Shown here: positions 31,400 to 45,366 of the stretch, in pieces
Numbering within the stretch: the first letter of the stretch is position 1
How the letters are laid out: every line of letters starts with the position of its first letter
Program-made: the position numbers and the translations under genes
Notes under the pieces: model-generated
What the model saw: the letters and a program-made list of their open reading frames with translations, nothing else
Database searches by the model: none
What the model was told of the DNA's origin: nothing
Assembly: GCA_025642065.1 (NCBI GenBank)
Contig: JAODUP010000327.1
Span: 266,001-330,000, forward strand
DNA length: 64,000 bases
Reading direction: 5' to 3'
From: Paralvinella palmiformis
Lineage: Eukaryota > Annelida > Polychaeta > Terebellida > Alvinellidae

Positions 31400-33132
31400 T
31401 CTGCGATTGATCTTCTTTGTGAATCAGTCATACACACACACACAAATACATGGATGTGTATCTCATCCCAAAGCATTGTTCGATTCTTGCGGAATACACA
31501 GACTAAGCCGCATGCGTCACAGATCCATTTTACTGGAATGCATGGGAGCGGCACAGTGTAGTCATCAATACTGTGTAATACTCCGGGTTGTCTGTATTTG
31601 TATATTTTTGTTACTCTCATTTATTTTACTCTGCTAGGGAGTTAAGTAAGTTCTGTGGCAGAGTTCAACTTCAGCATTCTCTGTTCTTCAAGGTCACTGA
31701 TCGGGTTTTGTCATATGAGATTTAAACATGAATGTATACGCGCGTGTAGTGACAATTATGGAATTGATGTTATTATTTCGGCAGACATATTTGTTCGTTC
31801 ACTTCGGCATGTTTGGGTTTTATGTGATCCTTAAACAACATCGTCCGGATTAATTAACATTTTAAGCCAAAAGGTTACTGTGTTCAACTTAGTACTATAC
31901 GGTGAAATATATCTCCAGAGACCACCCCTGGACTAGCTCAGGTGGTCACTGAACACAGGTGCCCTTTCTTTGTATGTCCTTATTTTTATAATTGGTGCTT
32001 ATGAATTGGTAGACCACTTGTAGAGGTATTTGGGACAGGTTGACCTTTATGCCAGGTGGCTTATTGGTCAGATTTAATTGCGTATCTGTAATAGTATATA
32101 AATACATTTTTATATAAGGTAAGTTTTTATGCCACTCCCCTCCTAATACTCCCTTGTCTATAAGAGTGTTTTTTCCACATAGAATACTTTACTCCCTGTG
32201 GGAGTACTGACATATGAGAGTGTCATACGTCGAATGTCTCCCGAGGCATTGCTACTCCCTCTTATCACGGAGTAAGATAATGCTGCGCCTAGTTGATATC
32301 GCGGGAGTAAAAACAGCTCGGTACACGCGCACTTATATCGTAGTGCAAGTGCACCAAAAACAAAACAAGTAGCCATTTACGTGAGATTGTCATTGGAGGG
32401 AATGTATGTCTTTTAGGAAGGCTCATCTTCTGAGATTGGTTCTTTCATGTGTAGATATGGACTTGATCCGCTGTTTAAAATATATTTATATTGTTATGTT
32501 ATACGTTATTATATAATATATGACGTACAATCATAATCAAAACATATGATCTGTGGTAATGGCGTGATATTGTTGAAGTGGCTTGTGACAGGCGTGACGC
32601 ACAATTGCCATATTTAAGGGACCGACTTCCGATAAGACGTCAGTCAGTCGGTCGGTCGGTCGTTATTGTAAGCTGACTTGTAACCCGTTATCTGATGAAA
32701 GCTTCAGCCATCAATATGTCTTCATTTGTCGGTCGTCTGCTAAACAGTGACTACTGTCGTCGCTGGTTTAGTGGCGGAGTATCCTTTTAAGTCGGCGGGC
32801 AACCACCCTACCCCCTCTCGCGCCGTTATATGGCAGACTTAGTCTCAGTACACAGGGACTGGTGTATATTTATCTGTGCAAATGAGAAAATAATGAGTGT
32901 TTGCAAACAGGGACCACTGTAAGCGGTCATTGTTTCGGTGCCAAGATGCGCCTCTTGAGGGTGGCTGCTGGCTGAAGGCTTTGAACAGTGACCACTGTAC
33001 AACGGGTTGGTGTCGTTATACCATTTGTCACGTGTCCTCATGTAAACACATATCTGATTGGCTAAAAACAATACAGTCTCTCATTACGTCATGATTAGAA
33101 TTAAACGGATTTTAAACAAAATGTAAACTTTA

Positions 33133-33188
<56 letters not shown>

Positions 33189-33338
33189 AAGATTTCTTGG
33201 CGATATCTATACGTTAGGAAAAGAAATGGATTAAGGCAGACAAAATTACTTTGATATTTATATACAAAACACCGAGTTTGAATGAAGTCTGCAGATCAAA
33301 GACAGGGAACTGTTTGGTATCCCACAGACATAGCACGG

Positions 33339-33373
<35 letters not shown>

Positions 33374-33921
33374 TTGTGTGTGTGTGTGTGTGGAGAAATA
33401 GATATATGTACTGTGCTCAATTCTTACCCATTATAGTCACATGCTTACATTAAAGGTCACTTGATGAAGATTTGTGATGGGTTATTCATGGGGGGGGGGG
33501 GCGGATTACTCCCGGTAAATCCGGCGACTGCACCCCTTGGATCGACAGTCACGTGATCTGTAAATATATCGGCCTGATTTAAATAGGGACGGCTATGCGG
33601 GATTTTAACACACCAGACATTTCGAAGGAAGAATGTTCGCTGCTCACTACTAACTGGAGGTGATTTATAAATATGTAAATCTTTGACGTCATCCATCGCG
33701 TGACGTTCGTTATTCCATTGTTGATTGTTATATAATTGTGATATTAAAAGACCCCTACTTGTAACACTGGTCTTACTTGAATCTGTGACCATGTCTTGCT
33801 ATATGTGTATGGTACGCTCAATATATATATATATAACCGTACAGTGTTTTATTGTACATAGTGTCCGGTTTGTAACAGTTCGGTTGTTATAGAAACGTCA
33901 ACGAGATGTTTTTTTTTACTT
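31400..33921. other. Intergenic DNA downstream of gene A, no gene recognised
   Basis: Presumably starts with the gene A 3' UTR. It contains a GGTC tetranucleotide run near 32645, TA/GA microsatellites at 33135-33190 and TC/TA/GT at 33340-33392, and a G-run at 33490. The open frames are short and featureless. Confidence 0.5.
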
Positions 33922-34065
33922 GAGCACAAGTTTATGGAGGTAGATGTGGATTTGATTGAGCACAAGTTTGTGGAGGTAGATGTGGATTTGATTGAGCACA
34001 AGTTTGTGGAGGTAGATGTGGATTTGATTGAGCACAAGTTTGTGGAGGTAGATGTGGATTTGATT
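33922..34065. repeat. 36-bp minisatellite, 4 copies
   Basis: Unit GAGCACAAGTTTGTGGAGG plus TAGATGTGGATTTGATT, four nearly perfect tandem copies. Confidence 0.95.
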
Positions 34066-35059
34066 GGTTAAGACTGATGAATAATTGCCGATAACTTTTG
34101 ATATTTGGGATAAATTGCCGATAGCTTTTGAATATTTTGGTTAATTGACCGATCCAGGCGAAAGGCGTTGCATCGGTTACCAACTGCGGTCTCGAGTTAG
34201 AAACAGCTATGGCGCCCATTGTTAACATGGGATGGCAACTTTTTACTAACGATAAGTGCTAGAAATCGTTCAGCAAATTATTTCATATTACACGTAGACT
34301 GAAACTACTATTTCAGCTGAAAGATTGTGTCTCCAAAGTATTTGACACAATATTTATCAAGATATAACCCACGGATTGAGCGGACCGATTTTTCCAGATG
34401 AATGACACAGCTAAGACTTAGTTATTCACGCTGTCTTGTAGCAGATTTTTTAGCGTGGATTTCAGTGAATTAAATAAATGATTTTAAAATTAATTTTATA
34501 TCTGAATGTAATTAATTTTAATGAAGATTGTTTAATGTGGAGTTTTGGAAATATTTTTATTTGTACCTCGGAACCAATCTTATACGTGTCACCTGTATAT
34601 TATTAAATGATTTGTTTTATTACATTAGAGTATTAACACCCTTGACATTTACATGTAGTAAACATTGCACGAATGGCTGATTAAGAAAATAAAATAGTTC
34701 ATTTTCAATACAAGATATCATGTATAAATACCAATGTTAGAGTAATAGGAATCACTCATTGAATTATAATCTATATGATCATTGATTTTATCCATTCACA
34801 TCATCATGTCAGATGGCAAAGGTTCTACAAAAGTAAGTTTGAACTAGACACGCCGGACCATGATAAATAGCCTATATACAGCTTTCCAGTATGACATTTA
34901 TCGCCCACTGTACACGTAAATCGCCATGCAACACACTGACTTCTAACCCGAGACCGTACTGTGAAATTCAGCCGCATGGTGGCGCCAGGCGTAATTGAAT
35001 CGTTCTATTGCCGATAACTTGATATTTTGGATAATTGCCGATAAACATACATTATTGTA
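34066..35059. other. Intergenic, nothing coding
   Basis: Short recurring ATTGCCGATAACTT motifs at 34085, 34110 and 35010. Otherwise AT-rich with no supportable feature. Confidence 0.4.
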
Positions 35060-35195
35060 GACATAATAATTATCATTTAAATCTCTTATAGAGACATATT
35101 ATTTGGGGTATTATTATATTACATATTATTTGTAGAGTGCCTTTGAATGGCTCCTGTTAGTAATGACGCTTTATTAAATATACATTATTATTATT
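35060..35195 (+). mobile_element. 5'-truncated LINE 3' end
   Basis: Same block TTTGGGGTATTATTA, GAATGGCTCCTG and GCTTTATTAAATATACATT as at 4397 and 894, with a short ATT tail. Confidence 0.85.
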
Positions 35196-35847
35196 TGATA
35201 TTTGGGAGAATTGCAGAAAGTAAATGACTTCGAGACGTTTGTGAAGAATTAGGTCGAAATAACTCTAGAAACGTTTTATTTTATGTGATGTTTTCTATTT
35301 ATAAATATTTGTCTTATTATTACGAATGCCCTGGTCTTGTTTACTAAATGTTTTGAGATGGGTAAACTCTTCGATGTAGAAGTTGGTATGTAGTTGATCT
35401 AGTGACGTGTGGTCGTTGACGTGTTCGTGCTCGCACAAGTAAACGGACACTTGAATCCGTTATGTCCTATTTTGCTGCCTCGGGGTTTGTAACTTATGGG
35501 AACGAGACTCATCCAAACCAAATACCGTCTGTCTGTCTGTCTGTCTGTGTGTGTGTGTTTGTGTGTGGGCGTGGTACGTCCTCTCGATATTATCGTACCC
35601 ATTTCGATGTTGCTCACTGACAGTTTATAAACCAGTAATAGCGATATGTTTATAGGAAGATTGGAGACATTATGACATTCTCTTGTGATGGACCAATGAT
35701 ACTCTAAGATCTATTATTATTATATTTTTCTTCTGTTAGTTTTAATATTTGTCAAACTCTCTGTAGATTAAATCTCCTTCTCAAGTTATAACTATCTCTC
35801 TCCTTGAATCTGATGTATTACTTTAGTGTTGTATGTTCTGTCTCTGA

Positions 35848-35848
<1 letters not shown>

Positions 35849-35906
<58 letters not shown>

Positions 35907-35912
35907 ATTATT
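35849..35912. repeat. (ATT)n microsatellite
   Basis: About 60 bp of ATT with one break. Confidence 0.95.
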
Positions 35913-36215
35913 GGCATCGGTCTTATGATTAAAGTGCACGTTCGCGTATGTAGCACCTCGTCACGTACATGTACACGCGAAAATAAAGCATAATGTGCAA
36001 CCAAACAGTTCGTGCATCAGCTAGTGACTTCTGTCAGGTGCCATACGCTGATGTAAATATTCATTAATATTTAAATGAGCCGCACCTATAGCCCTGTTAC
36101 ATTATTCACACCCCCCCTCCCCGCTTCTACCAAATCGAACCAAACAAATATCTCGTAGTTATAGCTATAGTTCTGTCTGAACCAAGAAACTGTTAAATGG
36201 CTGTTATTGTGTGTC

Positions 36216-36219
36216 CGTG

Positions 36220-36250
<31 letters not shown>

Positions 36251-36300
36251 CCGTGTGTGTCTCTTTCTCTCTCTCTCTCTGTGCGTGTGTGTGTTTGTGC
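36216..36300. repeat. (TC)n/(GT)n microsatellite
   Basis: Alternating TC and GT runs. Confidence 0.9.
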
Positions 36301-36769
36301 TTGTTGCTCAACGCCCGTTATCATATTGTAATTATTCTAATGATAACATCTCGACAAACTAACAAAGGGATGTTGTGTAACAAATCCCTCTCCACATCAG
36401 TTGTCCACAGAACCAATATGGCCGCAGACCGGATGTGTAAACATTTATTTACGGTGAGATACGACGTAGTTTTGTTTATTAAGCCGACAATTATCCTATA
36501 TTTTATAATCAGACATGTTCAGTGACGCTAATAAATATATCTAGTCTATATCTGCAGTTTATCTTTCCTTTGATATCGTAGGGGAGGGGCGTGATATCAT
36601 CATTTTGGCTATTCTCGTTGGGGGGGGGGGGAGATGTGGCGATAAGTTGGCAGCGTAATTCATGATTTTTTGCAATATTCGGACTTTATAATATTAGGCA
36701 GCGGGTTGGATGGGGGGGGGGGGGGGTGAGTCATTTCTTTACGGCGAATATTTTCCAATGCGGATATTC

Positions 36770-36910
36770 GGGGCGCCTCCGTGGTCTATAACGGTAGCGT
36801 GTTGGATCAGAGATCATTACCGTCAACTGAAGTGGCCGTGAGTCGTTTACGGCGAGTCACGTGACCACATCTTATGGACGACTTCGGGTGAGTCCGGTTG
36901 TTAACCGATC
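36770..36910 (+). mobile_element. Partial tRNA-derived SINE (family A)
   Basis: GGCGCCTCCGTGGTCTATAA followed by GGTAGCGTGTTGGATCAGAG matches the head of the copy at 62634, then degrades. A fuller copy follows at once at 36913. Confidence 0.7.
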
Positions 36911-36912
36911 AA

Positions 36913-37135
36913 CGGGGTGACTCCGTGTTCTAGAGGTAGCGTGTTGGATCACAAATCACTACCACCCGTGTTCGAGTCTCGGCGTGGGCATATCTGAAGA
37001 GTGTTTCGTCTTTGACTTCGCCTCATTACCTTCGGAGGTCGCTCGGCCCATTTAACCTATCATGTGCATAAAAGTGGCCGTGAAATATCAATCATCATCA
37101 TCATCATTATTATCATCATTATCATCATCATCATC
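36913..37135 (+). mobile_element. tRNA-derived SINE (family A), near complete
   Basis: A-box region GGTAGCGTGTTGGATC, B box GTTCGAGTC, body TATCTGAAGAGTGTTTCGTC, GACTTCGCCTCATTACC, GGAGGTCGCTCGGCCCATTT and GTGCATAAAAGTGGCCGTGA, and an ATC-rich tail. The head cannot form a proper acceptor stem with its 3' side, so it is not a functional tRNA gene. Confidence 0.85.
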
Positions 37136-37390
37136 ATCCGGATATTCCAATTTCACGTCGAGGTAGGAAATTCTTTGGGTGGAACGTGTTCCCAAACGAA
37201 ATATGACACGGAATGTGACACGGAATGTGACCAACTTGTGTCAATTATCATATGAATGTATTATTGATAAGATAACCGAAATGCGTCTTTCCTCCTTACT
37301 ATGATGCCCTGGAATTCCGGAAAGAGGGCGGATTGATACGTACCCCCCCCTCAATAACGTTGGAATATTAGAAATAATGATGGTATTGAT

Positions 37391-37394
37391 GATG

Positions 37395-37430
<36 letters not shown>
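37391..37430. repeat. (ATA)n microsatellite
   Basis: Run of AATAATAAT. Confidence 0.95.
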
Positions 37431-37431
<1 letters not shown>

Positions 37432-38500
37432 CATCTTAAAAGTTTTACTTTTGTATAGAAGATTGTGAACTTTAGTGTAAATATTTACAAAGTTTGAATG
37501 TATTCGCTCACTTGATGCTGATAAAACTGAATCCATTAAACATTTTGTGTAGTGGACTATTATTAGCTTGCTGATGATCACACTTTTTGCACTTTGCACA
37601 TTTCTTATTTCCAACGGCAACATGTAAAAAATGTTCCCAAGTGGAATTCTCTGGCCTTCCACCTTTATACTGTACTAAGATGCTGGATATCAAATAATAA
37701 TCACAGTATTAGTTCAATAATTTAAGCCAACATGCAGGTATGTATCAATGTGATATAACACTATGATCACGAGAAAGTGTAACACTGCTTCAAATTAAAC
37801 TCAGACTGGCTTTTTATACTGAGGCAAAATGAAGTCACATTTTAAAACTATGATATATCACCTGGGTTATACAGTCACATCTTAACAACATTACAATACA
37901 TCTATATGTAAACATTGGATAGAGGATTATTCTGAGACTAGTAGATTATATGCCGTATATACAAGTAATAATAACCCACATACCAGATATAGTTAAGTAG
38001 TTAACGGTGTTAATAACCTCCCAACCCTGACATATCATTATTTATATTTATGTAAAAAAACGGAGAAAACAATATACATTAACATAAATATACAAATTGT
38101 ACAAAAAGCAGCAATAATTATTATGTTGCTAACATCTCATATAAAGATAGGCCTATATTTGCAACATCCATGAACAGAACATAATATTAACAGAGCATAC
38201 ACAAACTCAAAAATATAACAATATACATGTAGATGTAAGATGAGATTTTTGAATGTTGGCTAAATGTCCCCCCCCCTGCAAATATTGGCTAAATGTCCGT
38301 TGGCTAAATGTCCGTTGGCTATGTGTCCGTTGGCTAAATGTCCGGATACCGTCAGGGACACGTCTTTATCATGTCTATTTGTAAAACGAACCATCCCAGA
38401 TTGTTTATATACTGATATACACAGATGATGAGCTACTGATGTTGCTTAAAAGACAACGGATAATAAACACCTGTCATCATCTAATAATAATAATAATAAT
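37431..38500. other. AT-rich intergenic DNA, nothing recognised
   Basis: Short direct repeats of TGGCTAAATGTCCGT near 38285-38345. No coding evidence. Confidence 0.4.
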
Positions 38501-38519
38501 AATATATCTAACGATTGCT

Positions 38520-38880
38520 TGCTTGTTGTTCGGGAAGATTCCCCAGACTGTCGCTTATTCGGCACATCCTCTATGTTGTAATGGTTGAGAAACCTCCTCC
38601 CCCACCACTCACAGGGGAGCAGTACGGAAAGATGGAGCCGAAATACCCTGAGGGTGGTCACTGACAGAGTGTTTTACGTCCTCACGGGGTCTTTAACGTC
38701 CCCCTTTATTTTAAATAATTCAGTGGAGAAGGCAGCGCCATTTAACATTGTCCACCACCCACGATGTTGTGAGCCGAGAAATTAATCACTGGAAAAGTTT
38801 CTACCTCTTGCTGGGATCGAACCTGTGACGGTTGGCAACACGTGCTGGGTGATTATCCGCTAGGCCACCAGAACTCATTG
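38520..38880 (-). mobile_element. SINE-like element (family C) holding a 71-bp satellite homologue
   Basis: On the minus strand a tRNA-like head is seen at 38810-38875 (CTAGCGGATAATCACCC and GGTTCGATCCCAGC as B box), followed by about 300 bp of body. The far end, 38525-38572, reads on + GTTGTTCGGGAAGATTCCCC then AGACTGTCGCTTATTCGGC, clearly related to the unit of the satellite at 6391-7430. Confidence 0.6.
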
Positions 38881-38929
38881 ATCTAAAGATCCACACGTCA
38901 GTTATTATATGTGGATTGCTACTTCTAAT

Positions 38930-39110
38930 GAGGGGGGGGATGACTCAGTTGTCTGGTTGGTAGCGCGTTGGACCACAGATCACTTCTACCTGAGTTCGAA
39001 TCTCGGCGTGGGCATATCTGAAGGGTGTTTCATCTTCGAGTTCGTTCCATTCCCTTTGGATATTTACCATGTGCACAAAAGTGTCCGTCAATCATCTATC
39101 ATCAAACATC
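38930..39110 (+). mobile_element. tRNA-derived SINE (family A)
   Basis: GGTTGGTAGCGCGTTGGACC, B box GAGTTCGAATCTC, body GGGCATATCTGAAGGGTGTT, and CATGTGCACAAAAGTGTCCG near the tail. Confidence 0.85.
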
Positions 39111-39400
39111 TAATCTTCTCGCCACGGTAACTAATTATAAATAGATAAAGATGACAATTTGGAGAGAGAAAATCTTGCCAGTTTACGGGTAGAAGATTGA
39201 CAAGGAACTTCTACTACTATAGTACCACGACTGATAGAGTACCACACAATATAACAGTGTATAACGAGTACCAAGGTCATAAAGTAATCGTAATTCTATT
39301 GTGTATATCATGTGTACAAATTCCTAGAAACGAACTTGTTATTTAATTATATCTAGTATTGTTTGGGCTAAAAGTGATGACTGGGCCAAAAATCAATCAC

Positions 39401-39402
<2 letters not shown>

Positions 39403-39439
<37 letters not shown>

Positions 39440-39450
39440 TGTGTGTGTGT
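39403..39450. repeat. (TA)n-(GT)n microsatellite
   Basis: TA run with a short GT tail; a second TA run lies at 39766-39796. Confidence 0.93.
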
Positions 39451-39762
39451 TTACGTCATTTCAGCCGTCGTGAATTTCGTCTCGTCACTTTTCTAGAGTA
39501 AATTTCAGTTCGACGAACGTTATTACGTCAGACGTTATGTCACCTAGCTACTTCATCATGAAATAAATAAATTAACAAATTTTTTTTAAAAAGATAAATG
39601 AAGCTAAAAACAATTCAAAGTACAATAAAAACACATTAAAACATTTAAAAAATGTTTATACAATAAAATATTTACATCGAAAGGCATTTTTAAGGCATAC
39701 ATCAAAAACCGGCTTACGTCACAGTTTTTAGAATCAATCAATGACGTAGGGCGCGGTATGAC

Positions 39763-39799
<37 letters not shown>

Positions 39800-39976
39800 C
39801 GTTCTGTTTGTTTTTAACCGGTAAATTCCGACAATGACGTCATCAACATATGCGTTCGTGTGTTGGTATAGTTTCGCTCGTTTTGTTTGTGTGTGCCTAC
39901 ACTGAGTGTGCGTGCATATACACCGACTGATGTATAATTCACGAAGCAAACGTAGACTAGATCTAGCTGAATGTAA

Positions 39977-40243
39977 TCCTCGGTAAGACTGTAAACACAA
40001 ATCTATTACAATATTTCTATCCGTTAAACACTTAATAGATGTACAAATTGCAATATTGCAATCTATCCTCGGTAAGACTGTAAACACAAATCTATTACAA
40101 TATTTCTATCCGTTAAACACTTAATAGATGTACAAATTGCAATATTGCAATCTATCCTCGGTAAGACTGTAAACACAAATCTATTACAATATTTCTATCC
40201 GTTAAACACTTAATAGATGTACAAATTGCAATATTGCAATCTA
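39977..40243. repeat. 89-bp tandem repeat, 3 copies
   Basis: Units start TCCTCGGTAAGACTGTAAAC at 39977, 40066 and 40155 and are essentially identical. Each contains the palindrome TTGCAATATTGCAA. Confidence 0.95.
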
Positions 40244-41195
40244 TAGGTGACTAATAATGAGTAAACTAAATTTTGGTCAGAATCCTCTGAAAAAAAGTAT
40301 TGGCCTCAAAAGAATTTTGAAGTCCCCCCAAGACACCACCACCACCCGCACGTACACATCCAAATCTACACATAAACATACGCCAATCCCGATTGCTAAT
40401 TGATTGGCGCGCTGATCTCAGCTGTCTGAGGTTTGACCCGATGACCTCGGATTCAGCCACAGCCAAGTCGGGTCGAGAGAACAAAGGAAAACCGTGAAGT
40501 AAGACACACAAATCTCGATCAAAGTTGTTGTAGAAAGAAACCCAAAACTGAGCAGATAACGTACACTTATCACCTCAGACGTCCGATAACCTTCTATCAA
40601 CCCTATCCGGAATGCGCGGCTTTGTTTATGTCGGGATCCGGAGATTCGACTCGGATCAGAGCAGTTTGAGCCGTCCGGAAACCGCCGATTGCGGTGTGAC
40701 GAATTTACAGAGGGACGATTTGTGTTGACCATAACACGATCATTAAAGTCGGCGCGATTCGAATAGTTTCTCCGACAAAACAAAGCCGCCATCATCGTGG
40801 ACGCATGTGGACATTTGGTCAAATTATCGTTCCTGATAACAATAACAAATGGCTGCTGCTGGCCGAAGAATTTTTTGTTTTTTTAATTTAGGATATGGCG
40901 ATTGGGTTGATCTAAGTACGGCAACACATAAACGCTTTACAATCTGGGTTTTCAACGCGTTCGTTTTATGATAAACACAGTATTAAAAGATGGCAACAGG
41001 TTTATTGTCCATAAGTGTGTTGATCTATTCGTGTTTTAACATCCCCAAAATCAGTTTAATGTGTCAGTCCGTTTGTGCTGCCACATTTTGCTATTTAACA
41101 CAACTACGTCCGTGCGGTATAAGCCAGCCTAGCGTGTCAGACAGACTTGTTTGTACCACATTGTATAAGTACATGTTGCTGGAATGTTGGCCAAT

Positions 41196-41231
<36 letters not shown>

Positions 41232-41510
41232 TGACCAATTTTTCCATAATATAAATTAGAAAAATATATTTTAAGCCGAACTTTAAACAACAAAAAAGTT
41301 AACTAATATTTCTGTACATTCACAGCTTATTTGGCTGTCCGTATGGTGGCGCTGTTGTCTGTCATGTATGTGTGATATTTAGACTTAACCTAATAAGGCT
41401 TATTTAGCCTTAAAGGCGGTGTATGTGTGTATTTCTCTCTCTGTGTATGTGTGTGTGTATGTGTGAAAAGTAATAGTTGAAACAACCTGTACTCGTTAAA
41501 ACTGTTTCTC

Positions 41511-41544
<34 letters not shown>

Positions 41545-43250
41545 GTGTGTGTGTGTGTGTGTACTTTACCAAAGTGAAATCAACAAACTACGACGGTCAA
41601 ATCATTCAGTGTAATACAAAACCGGATTATCTGATCCAGGACAAATTAATCTAGAATCGGTTTGGAGGATTCTTTCATCGGTGTCAAACAGGTCAACGAT
41701 CCCTGCCAGAAATACATCAAAACATTTCGCTCACACTTCCGCCGATAAATAAAAACGCTTACGCGGCTTGATCCAGGAATAGGACGAAACTTGGCGGAAC
41801 TCGGGATCAATTCACTTCCGATCCAGAAAACCGTTTTGCGATCCAGAAATGAGACGTTGATTGTTGCCGACTTGTAGTATCCAAGCGTAAGCGTTCCTTA
41901 AGTGTAGGTGGCTCAAGTGAATCGGGCGTTTTGAACGTTCTATTTAATATATGCCGAAATCTTTCGGTCAAATCAGGATTTGTTAGCGAAAAAGGAAATG
42001 TTTCGCTGAAAACGGATCAAGGAATCCACTTCCGGCGTGTATCTCTTGTCAGTTTGTATAGTTCTTGATCCCGTCCGTTTCACGCCAAGCAAAGTCAATC
42101 AATCACTAAAGCGTACATTCTGGATTCATTGGGAGAGGGGTGGCGTTTCTAAATAAATATCCAGATTACGGCATTAGGATGTTAGAAATTCTATTTAGGA
42201 ATTTGTGGATCAATAAAGTGTGAGTAGAGAGAGGTCTTTTGAACAGATATGTAAATAAATTGCACACAAAACGTTTCGTGTACACGAATAAGTGTTTTTA
42301 TTAAATGCCTTCGGGGGGGGGAGTGGATCGAATGAATGAAAAAGTTCGGCCTTCATACGGCTCTGAAAAAGGTTCGTCGAAATTTGATTACGTATTTAAA
42401 TATATTCATAGTCTATTATCCTAATATTTGTCTAACACCGATGTATCAAGATGGTCTAAAGTTAAAGTATTTATTTAGCAAAATATATATTTCTTCCGTT
42501 TATTATAATTTTTTTCCGATTATTGAACTACTTTTAAGCGAGTAAAGCGTCTTAAAATACAATAGAACCTGTCCGTGTGAACACTCGTCTTCATTTGCCA
42601 CATGCCACCTGTCACAACTGGCTAGCTGCGTTGACACATTATGATATAATGTTTAAGACGATTTCATCAAATGCAAGAGTAGACTAAGCTCTAAGTGATA
42701 CAAGTTGTGTGTAGTGTGTTTAATTCTCGTGACACGTGACAATATTTCGTGGACTTTCTTGCAAAACTCTGGCATCATGGATAAAAATAGAAATCAAATA
42801 ATCCAGTAAGTCATGTTCAGATAGCCGAATGAAAGACCCTTTAGACTTAAATTAGGGTTCGAACTCAAGTCCGTAAGCCTGATGAACTACCCTACCAGAT
42901 TCCGCCTCGAAGTGGGTATTTTTTTAAAATCTAGTAAGTGAGCTAATATCGCATGAAACATCCCTCAATTACAGGTAACGCTGGAGTTCAAACCCGGATT
43001 TGTAGATCAATGGTACTGTGCACTAGAGACTGTGCTAAAAGAAGTTATTATTCCACTTAGATCGTTAAGGTAGACTTAGAACTGACACAAGAGATGACTA
43101 AATTATAACAAAAAATAAAACAGGGAAAAATCCCAAATAAAAATAATAAACCTTGCATTTCTTTAAATCTAATCTTAGAAGAACAAACTCATTGACCTCT
43201 TCACAAGAGTCTACTAAAGGTGTTCCCAAAGCTCTCCTCCACGTGTCATT
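40244..43250. other. Intergenic, GC-richer islands without a recognised gene
   Basis: Stretches 40420-40810 and 41630-42130 are GC-richer and carry repeated GATCC(A/G)GA words. The longest frame there (134 codons, minus, 40418-40822) resembles no family. TA and GT microsatellites are present at 41198-41227 and 41515-41562. Confidence 0.4.
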
Positions 43251-43267
43251 GATTCTGGGGGGGGGGG

Positions 43268-43376
43268 GCACAGATCACTACCACCCGAGTTCGAATCTCG
43301 GCGTGGGCGTATCTGAAGGGTGTTTCATCTTTGACTTCGCTTCATTACCTTTGGAGGTCGCTCTTTCTGGTGCAGG
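43268..43376 (+). mobile_element. 5'-truncated tRNA-derived SINE (family A)
   Basis: Begins at CACAGATCACTACCACCCGA, keeps the B box GAGTTCGAATCTC and the body through GGAGGTCGCTC. Confidence 0.75.
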
Positions 43377-45313
43377 TGACTATATTCTGGGTCCCCCCCC
43401 CCCGGTTTGTCAGATAAAGTACTATGATGGTTACAGTCCTATTTTGAATGTTTGTTAATATTTCGTCTCACATCTAATTATTGTTAATTGTTGTAATTTG
43501 TTGTTGTTGTCGTTATTTGTTGTTAATTGTTGTTATCTGACGTAGCGAGATGCTCAGTTTATATCTTAGCGTTCTTTCTCTGTTTTCCATATTCCGAGTT
43601 CGGATCAGTGCCCAGCGATATCACATCAAATATCGCTCGTATGTCGGTGATACACAGATATCCGGTATACGTTTAATCTGTTTGAAGAATTTCAAAACGT
43701 TCAATCCCTAAAATCTCCCCCCCCCAAAAAAAAAACCCGTCACTTTTTCAATACTGTTTACTCCAGTAAATATAATACGGAACACTCAAATTTCTAATTA
43801 AGAAACTTATCGAGATACCACGGCACCTGTGACTGGATCCTTTTAGTAAAAACATTTTACGTTAAGCTTCATTATTTTTTTTATTATTAAATTTATCTGA
43901 TCATAATATTACAGACAATTTCAATATATATTTTATATCCAGAGGCTAACAGATGTCTCGAACTCATAATTCAAAATTTGTCTTGTACACTGACACCTTT
44001 ATTTTGAGGCTCTTGGGGTGGGAGGGCGGTTCTGGTGAACTCATGTCTGGTCACCGTTTCTGGAGGTGGATATATCTGTCTTCCAGGATCTACGCCTTTG
44101 TACGAAATCTAACAATTTAGGTATATACCAAATGACAACATTTCTAAATCCACTGAATATGGATCATTGTAGAGATGTTTATTTGACTATTGAGTTATTT
44201 GTATTACACTTATAACATTCATAATTTATATTTATGGATCATATTTATTAAGTTACAATCCAAAAATGGGGATGCTATATAATATTACTAAACTTCTATA
44301 TCTAATAAATAATAATAATAATAATATGTAAACAAATTAAATCACACACACACGCACGCACGCACGCACGCACACCTACTATTATAAGCAGACCCCTCTT
44401 GGATCTCTGGCGATGAACGAAAGGCATTTATCCGGATCGAAGCAGTCGATCCCGACGTCGGCTTATCGTCTCAGAGTCAAGACACGTCGCTGATCGTTTT
44501 AGCGTTTGTGATCCGGAGACCGTTCGTCGCTGATCCAGAGACCGTTCCAATGAGTAGAGTTGTGAATCAAGACGAGAAGGGCTGCCGCCCCCCCCCCCAC
44601 TCCCGAAACAGGTCCGACCTTTTATCAACAACAGCCACCACGAGTACCACATTAGTCGTCAACGCCCACTCCAGAATGGTACTACAACGAAAACATCGTC
44701 TTTACTCAGGTTCAGTTTGAATTAGCTTCTCTGTCAACGTTCACTTCCAGATGAATCATTCTTCGTCGATTTGCCATCGATTTGGGAAGTGAAAAGAATT
44801 TAGACTGCGCTATCCAAGATAATCAAATTACCCCCCCCCCTCCCCCAGTTCGGAGATATTATATAATCCTCACAAATAGACCACAACTAATAAACATCTT
44901 GCGTGCGACTTTTCTACAGATTCAGCTGTTGAACTTCATCAATTTTTACCGGAAACGGAACAGGAAGCCAACAAGAGTCATTGGCGTTTTAGCGGCGTAA
45001 GACAGCGAACTGCCGCCGGCAATCCGGAATTGTGAATACAACATCTGGAGGATTCATCGGGGAGGCGCGATGGATTAGAGAGACGACCGTTCTTACCACT
45101 TTGTGTATGTAACTTACCAGTTACCCATCAACACATTACCATAAACCAGCAACCGATTAGACTAGATACATTCGTTTATTTCCGTCTACGATGACGCACC
45201 AATACGCACAAACATAAACATTCCTACTACAGGTACAGTGCAACCAATCCTTCTGACCACCTCTGTTAACAGACCACCTTTGCTAAGAAAATACACACAC
45301 ACATTTATTCATA

Positions 45314-45366
<53 letters not shown>

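Noticed and set aside
40418..40822. 134-codon minus-strand frame in a GC-rich island
   Set aside because: No recognisable motif, no repeat-free support on codon use, and no flanking splice signals that join to another frame.
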